Positions 1 to 7,038 of a stretch of 10,347 nucleotides of DNA are shown here, piece by piece. The notes beneath the pieces were generated by a model. The model was not told the DNA's origin, did not search any database, and saw only the letters and a list, made by a program, of their open reading frames with translations. The stretch's first letter is position 1; every line of letters begins with the position of its first letter. The stretch comes from Peptococcaceae bacterium UBA3937 (GTDB lineage Bacteria > Bacillota > Peptococcia > DRI-13 > DTU073): positions 5,118 to 15,464 of the forward strand of contig DGEB01000029.1 of assembly GCA_002385735.1 (NCBI GenBank), given 5' to 3'. A program made the position numbers and the translations under genes.

Positions 1-611
1 CTGATGGCCTTGCGACGGGCAAAAACCGTCAGACGAATGGTGGTGGCGATTAAAAAAACAGCTCCTAAACCAATGGCGACCACCAGGACAATTCCAGCCG
101 TACGCAACCATTGGGTAAAGGCCAGCAGCTTTTCAACCATGCCCTGACCGTAGCGCACCGTGTCCACACCCTCAACTTCCTGAATCGCCTGTGCAATTTG
201 GGGCACTTCTTCCGCGATTTCCGCCTTAATGCTATACATATCCGGCAGGGGGTTGCTTTCCCCCAGCGTGTCCACAATGCTGGTTTCCTCTCCGAAGCGG
301 TCCTGCAATCTTTGCAGGCCTTCCTCCCTGGAAACGAAGCTGACCTTCGCCACTCCCGGTACCGCTTCCAGCGCCCGCCGCAGATTCAGCGCCTCCTCTC
401 TCGTCAACTCCTGCTGCAAATAGGCGTTGATCTCTAACTCCGATTCCATCGCCGAAGCCATATGCTGCGAATTGAGGACCAGCAACCAGGCGCTGCCGAG
501 AATCAGCAAAGAAATCGACATGGTGGCCACCGAAGCAATGGTCATGATGGCATTGCGACGGATAGACTGAAAAGCGTCGCGAATAATATAACGTAAACTG
601 CTTAGTTTCAT
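1..611 (-). CDS. ftsX: Cell-division ABC transporter permease FtsX (partial, C-terminus beyond left edge)
   Basis: FtsX is the membrane subunit of the FtsEX complex. It passes ATP-driven conformational changes in FtsE to extracellular peptidoglycan hydrolases or their activators rather than transporting a substrate. The ATG at 611-609 begins MKLSSLRYIIRDAFQSIRRN, a typical amphipathic FtsX N-terminus. 203 complete codons are visible of a protein usually near 300 residues; the frame stays open to base 1. A first membrane helix lies at about residues 24-46. It is followed by an extracellular domain of about 120 residues and a second helix at about 171-192, after which a basic RRK turn re-enters the cytoplasm. 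The start is two bases after the ftsE stop codon, and an AGGGGAG ribosome site lies inside the ftsE end, so the two genes are probably translationally coupled. Identity is firm from helix layout and ftsE linkage; the last helices are not in the window. Confidence 0.95.
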   Translation of the reverse strand, partial: MKLSSLRYIIRDAFQSIRRNAIMTIASVATMSISLLILGSAWLLVLNSQHMASAMESELEINAYLQQELTREEALNLRRALEAVPGVAKVSFVSREEGLQRLQDRFGEETSIVDTLGESNPLPDMYSIKAEIAEEVPQIAQAIQEVEGVDTVRYGQGMVEKLLAFTQWLRTAGIVLVVAIGLGAVFLIATTIRLTVFARRKAI

Positions 612-613
612 CC

Positions 614-1294
614 TTAGTACTCTCCCCTTTCCTCATCACGGACAATCCGGCCGTTTGAAAGGGCCACAACCCGCTTTTTCATCAGATTTACCATGTCCCG
701 GTCATGGGTAGCGATTATGACCGTGGTCCCCCGTTTGTTGATGGCTCTGAAAAGAGTCATCACCTCCCAGGAGTTATCCGGATCCAAGTTCCCCGTGGGC
801 TCGTCGGCGATGATAATTTTCGGATCATTGACCACGGCGCGGGCAATGCACACCCTTTGCTGCTGTCCACCGGAAAGTTGATGAGGATAAGCGTGTAATT
901 TATCTTTTAACCCTACCATCTCCAAAATTGCCGGAACCCGTTCGCGGATTTCCGCAGCAGGCATCTCGATCGCTTCCATGGCAAAAGCCACATTCTCATA
1001 AACCGTCCTGTTCATCAGTAAACGAAAGTCCTGAAAAACAAAACCGATTTTCCGCCGGTAATAGGCAATTTCTTTGCCTTTCATTCTCAGCAAACTGCGG
1101 TCTTCCACTAAAAGCTGCCCTTTCGTAGGCAGTTCTTCGCGAATCAATAAACGGGTTAAGGTAGACTTCCCCGCTCCACTGGGTCCCACCAGGAAAACGA
1201 ATTCACCTTTTTTGATATGCAGATTAATATCAATTAAGGCTTCCACCTTTACTTCTCCATAAAAAGTTTTGGACACGTTAAAAAACTGAATCAT
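614..1294 (-). CDS. ftsE: Cell-division ATP-binding protein FtsE
   Basis: FtsE is the cytoplasmic ATPase of FtsEX, which links ATP hydrolysis to septal or lateral-wall peptidoglycan hydrolysis. The 226-residue product has normal family length and all ABC motifs: Walker A GPSGAGKST at 37-45, Q-loop Q88, signature LSGGQ at 140-144, Walker B IIIADE at 160-165 with the D-loop after it, and switch histidine H197. The FtsE-type stretch FVFQDFRLL around 85-93 and the phrase EPTGNLDP distinguish it from general transport ATPases. The ATG at 1294 is chosen because a GGGGGGAA ribosome site sits about nine bases upstream; an ATG seven bases earlier is out of frame and soon stops. ftsX starts two bases after its stop. 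The 116-nt gap upstream shows no convincing -10/-35 pair, so it may be read through from the gene ending at 1411. Confidence 0.97.
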   Translation of the reverse strand: MIQFFNVSKTFYGEVKVEALIDINLHIKKGEFVFLVGPSGAGKSTLTRLLIREELPTKGQLLVEDRSLLRMKGKEIAYYRRKIGFVFQDFRLLMNRTVYENVAFAMEAIEMPAAEIRERVPAILEMVGLKDKLHAYPHQLSGGQQQRVCIARAVVNDPKIIIADEPTGNLDPDNSWEVMTLFRAINKRGTTVIIATHDRDMVNLMKKRVVALSNGRIVRDEERGEY

Positions 1295-1410
1295 ATAGTC
1301 ATTCCCCCCAATTACTTATTTTCGACAAGCGCAAAAGAATCCCTTCAGGAAATGGCTACAAATTCAGTTTAAATGTAAAAATTGGCGGAAGGATGAAATA
1401 TGGCCGGGTT

Positions 1411-3786
1411 TTAGTGGATATGGTGGCGAACCACAATCGTGTACTGGCTTCCGGCATCGCCCTCCCGCCCCTGCCTGGTATACTTCCGCTTTTCCAGTAA
1501 ATCGCCGTTTTCAGCCTCTTCGAAAGTTATCTCCACATGAATGGTTTCCCCGGCCACGTCGATTTTGGTCTCCGTGTTTCGCGGCCGCGGTCCTCCTTCA
1601 AAATACGGCAGCAGGTTAGCCGCTAATAAGGCCCCCCGGTCCACCATTAATATTTCCTGTTTTAAAGCTTCGTCCATCGCCAAAACCGCCGCCACCATAG
1701 GAACAGTGGACAAGGCCACGAGCACACCATAGAGGCCACCTCCCACCGCGCCGCCGGAAACCCCGCTTACCGCCACTCCGGTGCAGCCCGCCACCGTACA
1801 GCCGGAGAGCAGAGCCATGGCCGGGTCTCCGGCAATGGCCGCCATGGCCGCTCCGTTTACCGCCTCTAGCGGTACGGCGTTTTGCACCAACAAGGCAAAT
1901 TCATCATGGGAGAGGACAAAGTATTCGTCCTTGCGCAGGGCTTCCTGCTTAAACCGGTCCATGACCTCCCTTGTTTTGTCCTGATCCCGATTTTCCAGGC
2001 CGAGGAAGGAAACCAGGTAGGCGTCTTTCAACCTTCCCGCATAGAGCACGGTATGAAAGGGTTTGTCCCCTCCTTCCTTAAAGTTGTGCTCAAAGCTGGT
2101 GAAATTAGCCTTCTTTTTGCCGGTCTCGGGGTCCATGTAGGTGATCACCGTGTTCAAACACAGTCCGGCCTGATCCGCACCGGCGCCTTTCTTATGGCAG
2201 ACAATCCGCTCCAGAGATAAGGTATAGGAGCGCTCCGGCAGCACGTCGCCGTTGTTGAGCGCGGCCGAAACCGACCCCTCCGCGTTTTCCACGATTACGC
2301 CCTTCTCAAAGCGCTGGTGATAGACCTGCCGGAATCTTTCCGCTTCCCCCAGCGGGTAGCCCAGGGCACTATACTCCTTCCCCAGGCAGACCCATTGCTG
2401 GTAGATGTCCCCCGTGATGGCAAGGGGTTCTTCCCCCCGCCGGTTAATGATAATCCCTTTCGTGCAAACCAGCTTGTAGCCGGAACCATCCGCCAGTTCG
2501 GCAATCGGGCCGCAGGGGTCCCCAATCTCGCTGGGATGGCGGTCCAGGAGCTTGAATTTCCGGATGATGGCCGCTTTGTACTTGTTGGCGTTATCCCACA
2601 CCGGCCAGGCAAAAGCGGGAAAATAGTCGTACATGGTGACGCTGTAATTGGGCATCGCATAACCGCGGGGGTCAATGTGCCCAAAGTAGATATTACCGGA
2701 GACCTCGTCACAGGAACATAAGCCAAACCTGGCCTCCGGAGCAGGAAGGAAATTCCCGCCGTACAGCTTGTTGATTAAGCCTTCCGTGCCGTTAAAATCA
2801 TGGATCATTTCCCAGCACAGGGCATCATCGGCCATCCGGCCCAACTGCCATTTTTTATAATTCTGCTCCAGAATCAGGATTTGCGCGTTTTCCCCCTGGT
2901 AATTCCCCACCAGGGCAAAGGTAAATTTATCCCTGGCTTCGCCGACCTGCCGCCAATTAAGCTGCCCGTTTTGCACAAAACCCAGCCAGAAGCTTTTGTT
3001 TTCCGGATGGGCAAAAAGGATTTCCGACTTGGCCGAATGAACAAAATTGCCGACAAAATACTGCTGCTTATTGCCCAGGCTTTCTGGTGCAAGCCCCAAG
3101 CCATCCCCGCAATAATGCCACAGTAACTTTCCGTCGGCAAAAGTTCCCAGATACCATTTTTGTTCCCCTGGATGAAAGCCGAGCAGTTCGCACTTCCCCG
3201 CCGAGGAAAAAGGTCCATTCAGGCAGAAAGCGCCGTCCACCGGTCGAAAAGTATCGCCATCTGCGCCACTGATGGCTCCCCGCCATATAAAAGCGCCGTC
3301 ATCCAGTTCCAGCATCGACCAGGTCCCGGAGGAGGGATCGTACAAAAGAAGCTCCGCCACCCGGTCGCCATCATAATCGCCCACCCAATACAGGGACTGC
3401 CGGAGAGCATCTTCCACCGGGTAGCCCTGCCCTACTTCGTTGATGATAAAACGCTCCGCTTTTTCGTCCACATAGCCGTACCAAATCCGTTGTTCCCCGC
3501 CAAAGAAAAACAGCCCCATTTGATGATGAGCCGGCTGAGCCGAAAAGTGCCCCGTGACCGCAAAAACCTCTTGCAGGGAAAAACCCTCCGGTAGATCGCC
3601 CTGGAGTTCCTGCCAAAGCAGATACTTGTAGCCGGGCAAGATCTGCCCGATTTCCCAGCGCCCTTCGCCGGTATACCGCAAAAGATTGGCCTTCGACCCG
3701 GCGGTAAACTTACCGACCCAATACCAACTGTCCTCCAACCGATTGAGGTTTGACAACACTTCTGCCGCCCCCCTTCTTTTCCCCAT
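1411..3786 (-). CDS. Unfamiliar multidomain protein: propeller-like repeats, LGFP-like repeats, Gly/Ala-rich hydrophobic segment
   Basis: I do not recognise this protein as a named family. Residues 21-380 contain about seven units of roughly 50 residues, each opening with an aromatic-VGxF/Y strand (near 22, 74, 132, 180, 242, 290, 340). Most units then carry an 'ILFxxP...WxLG...DGxLxW' pattern like FG-GAP/VCBS beta-propeller blades; the third has DYDGDRVAELLLYDP. Residues 408-452 and 460-505 look like two LGFP repeats (WVCLGKEYSALGYPLGEAER in the second), a motif known from actinobacterial cell-wall proteins. Residues 521-600 are beta-rich and unassigned. Residues 641-704 are a Gly/Ala-rich hydrophobic stretch with the zipper-like GGAVGGGLYG, followed by a charged tail. 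There is no N-terminal signal peptide. The coordinates use the first ATG, which has a poor ribosome site. A GTG at 3759 (residue 10) has AGAAGGGGGG eight bases upstream and may be the real start. It has its own promoter. Surface or envelope function is inference only. Confidence 0.9.
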   Translation of the reverse strand: MGKRRGAAEVLSNLNRLEDSWYWVGKFTAGSKANLLRYTGEGRWEIGQILPGYKYLLWQELQGDLPEGFSLQEVFAVTGHFSAQPAHHQMGLFFFGGEQRIWYGYVDEKAERFIINEVGQGYPVEDALRQSLYWVGDYDGDRVAELLLYDPSSGTWSMLELDDGAFIWRGAISGADGDTFRPVDGAFCLNGPFSSAGKCELLGFHPGEQKWYLGTFADGKLLWHYCGDGLGLAPESLGNKQQYFVGNFVHSAKSEILFAHPENKSFWLGFVQNGQLNWRQVGEARDKFTFALVGNYQGENAQILILEQNYKKWQLGRMADDALCWEMIHDFNGTEGLINKLYGGNFLPAPEARFGLCSCDEVSGNIYFGHIDPRGYAMPNYSVTMYDYFPAFAWPVWDNANKYKAAIIRKFKLLDRHPSEIGDPCGPIAELADGSGYKLVCTKGIIINRRGEEPLAITGDIYQQWVCLGKEYSALGYPLGEAERFRQVYHQRFEKGVIVENAEGSVSAALNNGDVLPERSYTLSLERIVCHKKGAGADQAGLCLNTVITYMDPETGKKKANFTSFEHNFKEGGDKPFHTVLYAGRLKDAYLVSFLGLENRDQDKTREVMDRFKQEALRKDEYFVLSHDEFALLVQNAVPLEAVNGAAMAAIAGDPAMALLSGCTVAGCTGVAVSGVSGGAVGGGLYGVLVALSTVPMVAAVLAMDEALKQEILMVDRGALLAANLLPYFEGGPRPRNTETKIDVAGETIHVEITFEEAENGDLLEKRKYTRQGREGDAGSQYTIVVRHHIH

Positions 3787-3836
3787 TTTTTCATCTTTAG
3801 GGTTTCTTCCGTCTTTTCAGGCAAATTGTTACTTTT

Positions 3837-3864
3837 ATTCTATCATTTAATTTGTCTCAGACAA
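3837..3864 (-). promoter_or_regulatory. Candidate sigma-A promoter of the 791-codon gene (extended -10)
   Basis: On the minus strand the -10 TAGAAT (3842-3837, five of six consensus bases) is preceded by TGA, giving an extended -10. A -35 TTGTCT (3864-3859, four of six) lies 16 bases upstream. The predicted transcript start near 3830 gives a leader of about 44 nt to the first ATG or about 71 nt to the GTG at 3759. It lies just downstream of the transketolase terminator, as expected for a new transcription unit. Confidence 0.6.
3852..3864. promoter_or_regulatory. Perfect 13-bp palindrome overlapping the -35 box (candidate operator)
   Basis: TTGTCT-G-AGACAA has 6-bp perfect arms around a single central base. 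One arm is exactly the -35 hexamer of the candidate promoter for the 791-codon gene. A dyad in this position is typical of a repressor site that blocks RNA polymerase, but no regulator family is identified, and a chance 6-bp palindrome cannot be excluded. Confidence 0.4.
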
Positions 3865-3893
3865 GCAAAAAATGTCGGAAAACGAAAAAAGGA

Positions 3894-3937
3894 TAAAGAA
3901 AAATCCGTTGTCACCTGGCATAGATGTTCAACGGATT
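3894..3937 (-). terminator. Intrinsic terminator of the transketolase operon
   Basis: Minus-strand arms AATCCGTTG (3937-3929) and CAACGGATT (3910-3902) pair perfectly over nine bases. Inside them CATCT and AGGTG can pair again, with one G-T wobble, around a five-base loop. The stem is followed directly by TTTCTTT, and a second T-run lies a few bases on. The position, 35 bases past the stop codon of the C-terminal transketolase gene, fits a rho-independent terminator. Confidence 0.8.
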
Positions 3938-3972
3938 CTAGGATTACCCGGCCGCTTCGCCTTTCCCTTTTA

Positions 3973-4917
3973 TTAATATTTTACCTTCCTTTTAATCACC
4001 TGATAAACCGCTTCCTTTATTTCTTCCTTGGTAAGCCCGTATTTCTTCAATAACTCCGCAGGCTTGCCTGATTCACCGAAGACGTCCCGGACCCCCACCC
4101 TTTCCAGAGGCACGGGAGCGTTTTCCACCAAAAATTCCGCCACGGCGCTCCCTAAGCCACCGATAATATTATGTTCCTCCACCGTCACTATCCCGCCGGT
4201 TTCCTGGGCCGCACGCCATACCGCCCCCAGGTGCAGCGGTTTGATGGTGGACATGTTCACCACACGCACATTGATGCCCTGGGCCGCCAATTCTTCGGCC
4301 GCCAGCATACTTTCCGCCACCATGATTCCACAGGCAATAATGGTGGCATCTTGCCCGTCCCGTAATTGAGAGGCCTCTCCAATCCGGAATTGGTGCTCCT
4401 CCCCGTAGATTACCGGCACCGCAGAACGCCCCAACCGGATATACACCGGTCCGTCATGCTGAGCCGCCGCATAAACGGCCTGCTCCGCCTCGATCCCATC
4501 GGCGGGCACAATTACCGTCATATTCGGCAAAGCCCGCATAATGGCAATATCCACAATGGCTTGATGGGAAGCCCCATCTTCCCCCACGGTTAAGCCCGCA
4601 TGGCTCGCCGCAATCTTCACATTCAGCCGGGGATAGGCTACCGAATTACGAATCTGCTCAAAAGCCCGCCCCGTCGCAAAGATCGCAAAGGTACTGGCGA
4701 AAACCGTCTTCCCCGCCGCCGCCAGTCCCGCCGCCGTGCCGATTAAGCTTGCTTCCGCGATTCCCATGTTGAAAAACCGTTCCGGATAATGCTTGCAAAA
4801 CTCATAGGATTTGGTGGACTTCGCCAGATCGGCATCCAGGACAACTACATCAGGTCTTTCCGCTCCCAACTTTGCTAATGCTTTTCCATATCCTTCACGA
4901 GTGGCCATCTTTCCCAT
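3973..4917 (-). CDS. Transketolase, C-terminal subunit
   Basis: This is the C-terminal half of a split transketolase, the thiamine-diphosphate enzyme that moves two-carbon ketol units between sugar phosphates in the non-oxidative pentose phosphate pathway. The 314-residue product holds the pyrimidine-binding domain (about 1-165) and the C-terminal transketolase domain (about 185-310). E55, in FFNMGIAEASLIG, is the conserved glutamate that activates the cofactor. The stretch SHAGLTVGEDGASHQ (105-119) is the usual transketolase/DXPS-superfamily signature. The ATG at 4917 has TAGGAGGA nine bases upstream; a second ATG at codon 4 is too far from it. It starts 16 bases after the N-terminal subunit gene, so both should be made together and assemble as a heterotetramer-type enzyme. 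A DXP synthase would normally be one chain, so transketolase is preferred. A terminator follows. Confidence 0.95.
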   Translation of the reverse strand: MGKMATREGYGKALAKLGAERPDVVVLDADLAKSTKSYEFCKHYPERFFNMGIAEASLIGTAAGLAAAGKTVFASTFAIFATGRAFEQIRNSVAYPRLNVKIAASHAGLTVGEDGASHQAIVDIAIMRALPNMTVIVPADGIEAEQAVYAAAQHDGPVYIRLGRSAVPVIYGEEHQFRIGEASQLRDGQDATIIACGIMVAESMLAAEELAAQGINVRVVNMSTIKPLHLGAVWRAAQETGGIVTVEEHNIIGGLGSAVAEFLVENAPVPLERVGVRDVFGESGKPAELLKKYGLTKEEIKEAVYQVIKRKVKY

Positions 4918-4933
4918 TTGCTAATTCCTCCTA

Positions 4934-5755
4934 TTAAGCAAGCTCGGCAAGAGCCTGTTCAGCTTGTTCCTTACTGGGCGCATTGCCATGCCAGCCTAGC
5001 TGGTTTTCCATAAAGGATACTCCCTTACCCTTGATGGTTTCGGCAATGATCATTTTCGGCTTGCCTTTAATGGTTTTTGCCGTTTCGACGGCAGCGGCAA
5101 TCTCTTTAAAGGAATGCCCGTTGATTTTTTGCACATGCCAGCCGAAAGCTTTGTACTTCTCATCGATGGGCTCCGGCGACATGACCTCGGTTACCGGTCC
5201 GTCAATCTGCAAGCCGTTATGGTCCAAAAAGACGATCAGGTTATCCAGTTTATAGTGGGCTGCCGCCATCGCCGCCTCCCAGACTTGTCCTTCCTCCGCC
5301 TCGCCGTCCCCGAGGATGACAAAAACCCGGTAATCTTTACAGTCGATTTTGCCGGCCAGGGCCATTCCTACCGCCGCCGAAATGCCCTGCCCCAAAGAGC
5401 CGGTGGACATATCCACTCCGGGTGTTTTAATCATGTCGGGATGCCCTTGTAAGCGACTGTTGATTTTACGCACCTTCATCAGTTCTTCGCGGGGGAAAAA
5501 CCCGCGGCCGGCTAAAGCCGCATACAGCGCCGGCGCCGCGTGCCCTTTACTTAAAACAAAGCGGTCCCGGTCCGGCCAGGCCGGTTTTTGGGGATCCACG
5601 TTCATTTCTTTAAAATACAGATAGGTCATTATCTCCACCGTCGATAAAGAGCCACCGGGATGTCCTGATCCCGCCTCCGCCAGCATGGAGATAATATCCC
5701 GTCGCATTTGTTTTGCTATCGCCGCTAGTTGTTCTTCGTTGAGCGCTTTACCCAT
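4934..5755 (-). CDS. Transketolase, N-terminal subunit
   Basis: This is the diphosphate-binding half of the split transketolase and partners with the downstream C-terminal subunit. In 273 residues it shows GHPGGSLS at 31-38, [12 protein letters not shown] at 68-79, the thiamine-diphosphate/Mg motif beginning [13 protein letters not shown] at 149-161, and closing asparagine N180 in [10 protein letters not shown]. The length matches other split N-terminal subunits. I chose the ATG at 5755, nine bases after AGGAGG. A TTG immediately before it is also in frame, at six bases, and would add one residue. The gene begins 94 bases after prfB; I see no clear promoter or terminator in that gap, so read-through from the secA-prfB unit is plausible. 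The two halves together equal one ordinary transketolase with no obvious loss of catalytic residues. Confidence 0.95.
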   Translation of the reverse strand: MGKALNEEQLAAIAKQMRRDIISMLAEAGSGHPGGSLSTVEIMTYLYFKEMNVDPQKPAWPDRDRFVLSKGHAAPALYAALAGRGFFPREELMKVRKINSRLQGHPDMIKTPGVDMSTGSLGQGISAAVGMALAGKIDCKDYRVFVILGDGEAEEGQVWEAAMAAAHYKLDNLIVFLDHNGLQIDGPVTEVMSPEPIDEKYKAFGWHVQKINGHSFKEIAAAVETAKTIKGKPKMIIAETIKGKGVSFMENQLGWHGNAPSKEQAEQALAELA

Positions 5756-5849
5756 CAATAAAAACCTCCTAACATTTTTAACTCAACTGCCACGCCAAAC
5801 TTGCGCTGTTCCTGGGTCCATCCGGTATACTGTCATCTTCCGTATTCTT

Positions 5850-6996
5850 CTAGCCGGAAAACCGGCGTAAATAAGCCTCGATAAAAAGATTGATTTCCCC
5901 GTCCATGACGCTTTCCACATTCCCCGTTTCCACGCCGGTGCGGTGATCTTTCACCATGCTATAGGGATGGAAAACATAAGAACGGATTTGACTCCCCCAG
6001 CCGATTTCCTGATGTTCGCCCCGGAGATTATCCAGCTCTTTTTCCTGTTCCTGATGCTTTATTTCCAAAAGACGCGCCTTTAAGATTTTTTCACAGGAGG
6101 CCCGGTTAAAAAGCTGGGAACGCTCATTCTGGCATTGCACGACAATCCCGGTGGGTAAATGGGTCATCCGCACCGCGGAATCGGTCTTGTTCACGTGCTG
6201 CCCGCCGGCCCCTCCGGAACGGAAGGTGTCCACCTTAATCTCCGCCCAGTTTAAGACAATTTCCTCCGTATCGTCATCCACCTCCGGTAAAACATCCACC
6301 GCCGCAAAAGAGGTGTGCCGGCGGCCGGAAGCATCAAAAGGCGAGATGCGGACCAGACGATGCACGCCTTTTTCTGCTTTTAAATGCCCGTAGGCATTGT
6401 CCCCTTTGATGAGCAAAGTGGCACTTTTGACCCCTGCTTCATCGCCGTCCAGATAATCCAGGGTTTCCACACTAAAGCCTTTTCTTTCCGCCCAACGGAT
6501 GTACATCCTTAACAGCATCTCCGTCCAGTCCTGGGATTCGGTGCCCCCGGCCCCCGCATGAAGGGAAAGAATCGCATTAGCATGGTCGTATTTATCATGG
6601 AAAAGTAACTGCAGTTCTTCCTTTTCCAACGCTTCCCAAAAAACTTGCAAAGTCTTTGCGGCTTCCGCCAGGTACTCTTCTTCCGGTACCTGCTGCTCGT
6701 CTTTTTCAGCTCCGGCTGATCTTGCCTGCTCTTCCTGGGCTAATTCATAAAAAACCTCCGCATCTTCCAGCGTCTTCGTTAATTCATCAAAAGCCCGCAG
6801 TTTTTCCTTTAAGCTGGTGACCTTCTGGGCCACCTTTTGGGCTTTCTCCGGATCATTCCAAAAATCAGCCCGCGTCATCTGCGTTTCCAGTTCGCGTAAG
6901 CTTTGTTCTTTGCCCGGCAGGTCAAAGAGACCTCCCTAAAGTATCCAGTCTGGTTTGGGCTTTTTCCAGTTCCCGTTTTAATTCCGTTACACTCAT
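5850..6996 (-). CDS. prfB: Peptide chain release factor 2 (RF2), made by programmed +1 frameshift
   Basis: RF2 recognises UGA and UAA stop codons on the ribosome and triggers release of the finished chain. The gene opens at an ATG (6996-6994) behind an AGGGAGA site and reads 24 codons, ending ...TLGRSL, to an in-frame TGA at 6924-6922. A +1 slip then continues as DLPGKEQSLRELETQ into the long downstream frame. The full product is 381 residues, slightly longer than the usual 365-370; the extra length appears to be an acidic, low-complexity stretch around residues 90-110. The anticodon-like SPF tripeptide is at 218-220 and the catalytic GGQ at 264-266, in SGGAGGQHVNKT. Annotating only the downstream ATG at 6878 would wrongly remove 39 residues. 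It lies 42 bases after secA with no terminator between, so it is probably co-transcribed. Expression is autoregulated by RF2 level. Confidence 0.96.
6921..6939 (-). promoter_or_regulatory. prfB: prfB programmed +1 frameshift site
   Basis: The minus strand reads TTA GGG AGG TCT CTT TGA C. The CTT-TGA-C slip site has a Shine-Dalgarno-like GGGAGG three bases before CTT, the same register as the E. coli AGG GGG TAT CTT TGA C signal. When RF2 is scarce the ribosome pauses at UGA, slips by one base and makes full-length RF2. When RF2 is plentiful, translation stops after 24 residues. Confidence 0.95.
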
Positions 6997-7038
6997 TGCT
7001 TCTCCCTGCTCCTTCGCTTTTCCGTCTTTTTACTTTAA

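Noticed and set aside
1295..1410. A promoter for ftsE in the 116-nt gap
   Set aside because: TTTACA resembles a -35 but the bases 16-18 positions downstream do not resemble a -10; other pairs had wrong spacing.
1882..2220. Open frames on the plus strand of about 110 codons within the unknown gene (also 2317-2721 and 3160-3594)
   Set aside because: They are antisense to a strongly coding frame with clear repeat structure, lack ribosome sites and show no recognisable protein features.
3826..4053. 75-codon plus-strand ORF across the transketolase terminator and promoter region
   Set aside because: It overlaps the terminator hairpin, the candidate promoter and the antisense end of transketolase; no ribosome site, and composition follows the T-rich intergenic DNA.
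5756..5849. A promoter for the transketolase pair after prfB
   Set aside because: ATGACA is a good -35 match but no -10 lies at suitable distance; no other pair fits.
5850..5867. Short GCCGG-tttt-CCGGC hairpin at the end of prfB as a terminator
   Set aside because: The stem is only five base pairs, overlaps coding sequence and has no T-run after it.
6902..6996. Frameshift mutation or pseudogene at the start of prfB
   Set aside because: The break is exactly the conserved programmed RF2 frameshift signal, and both sides match RF2.
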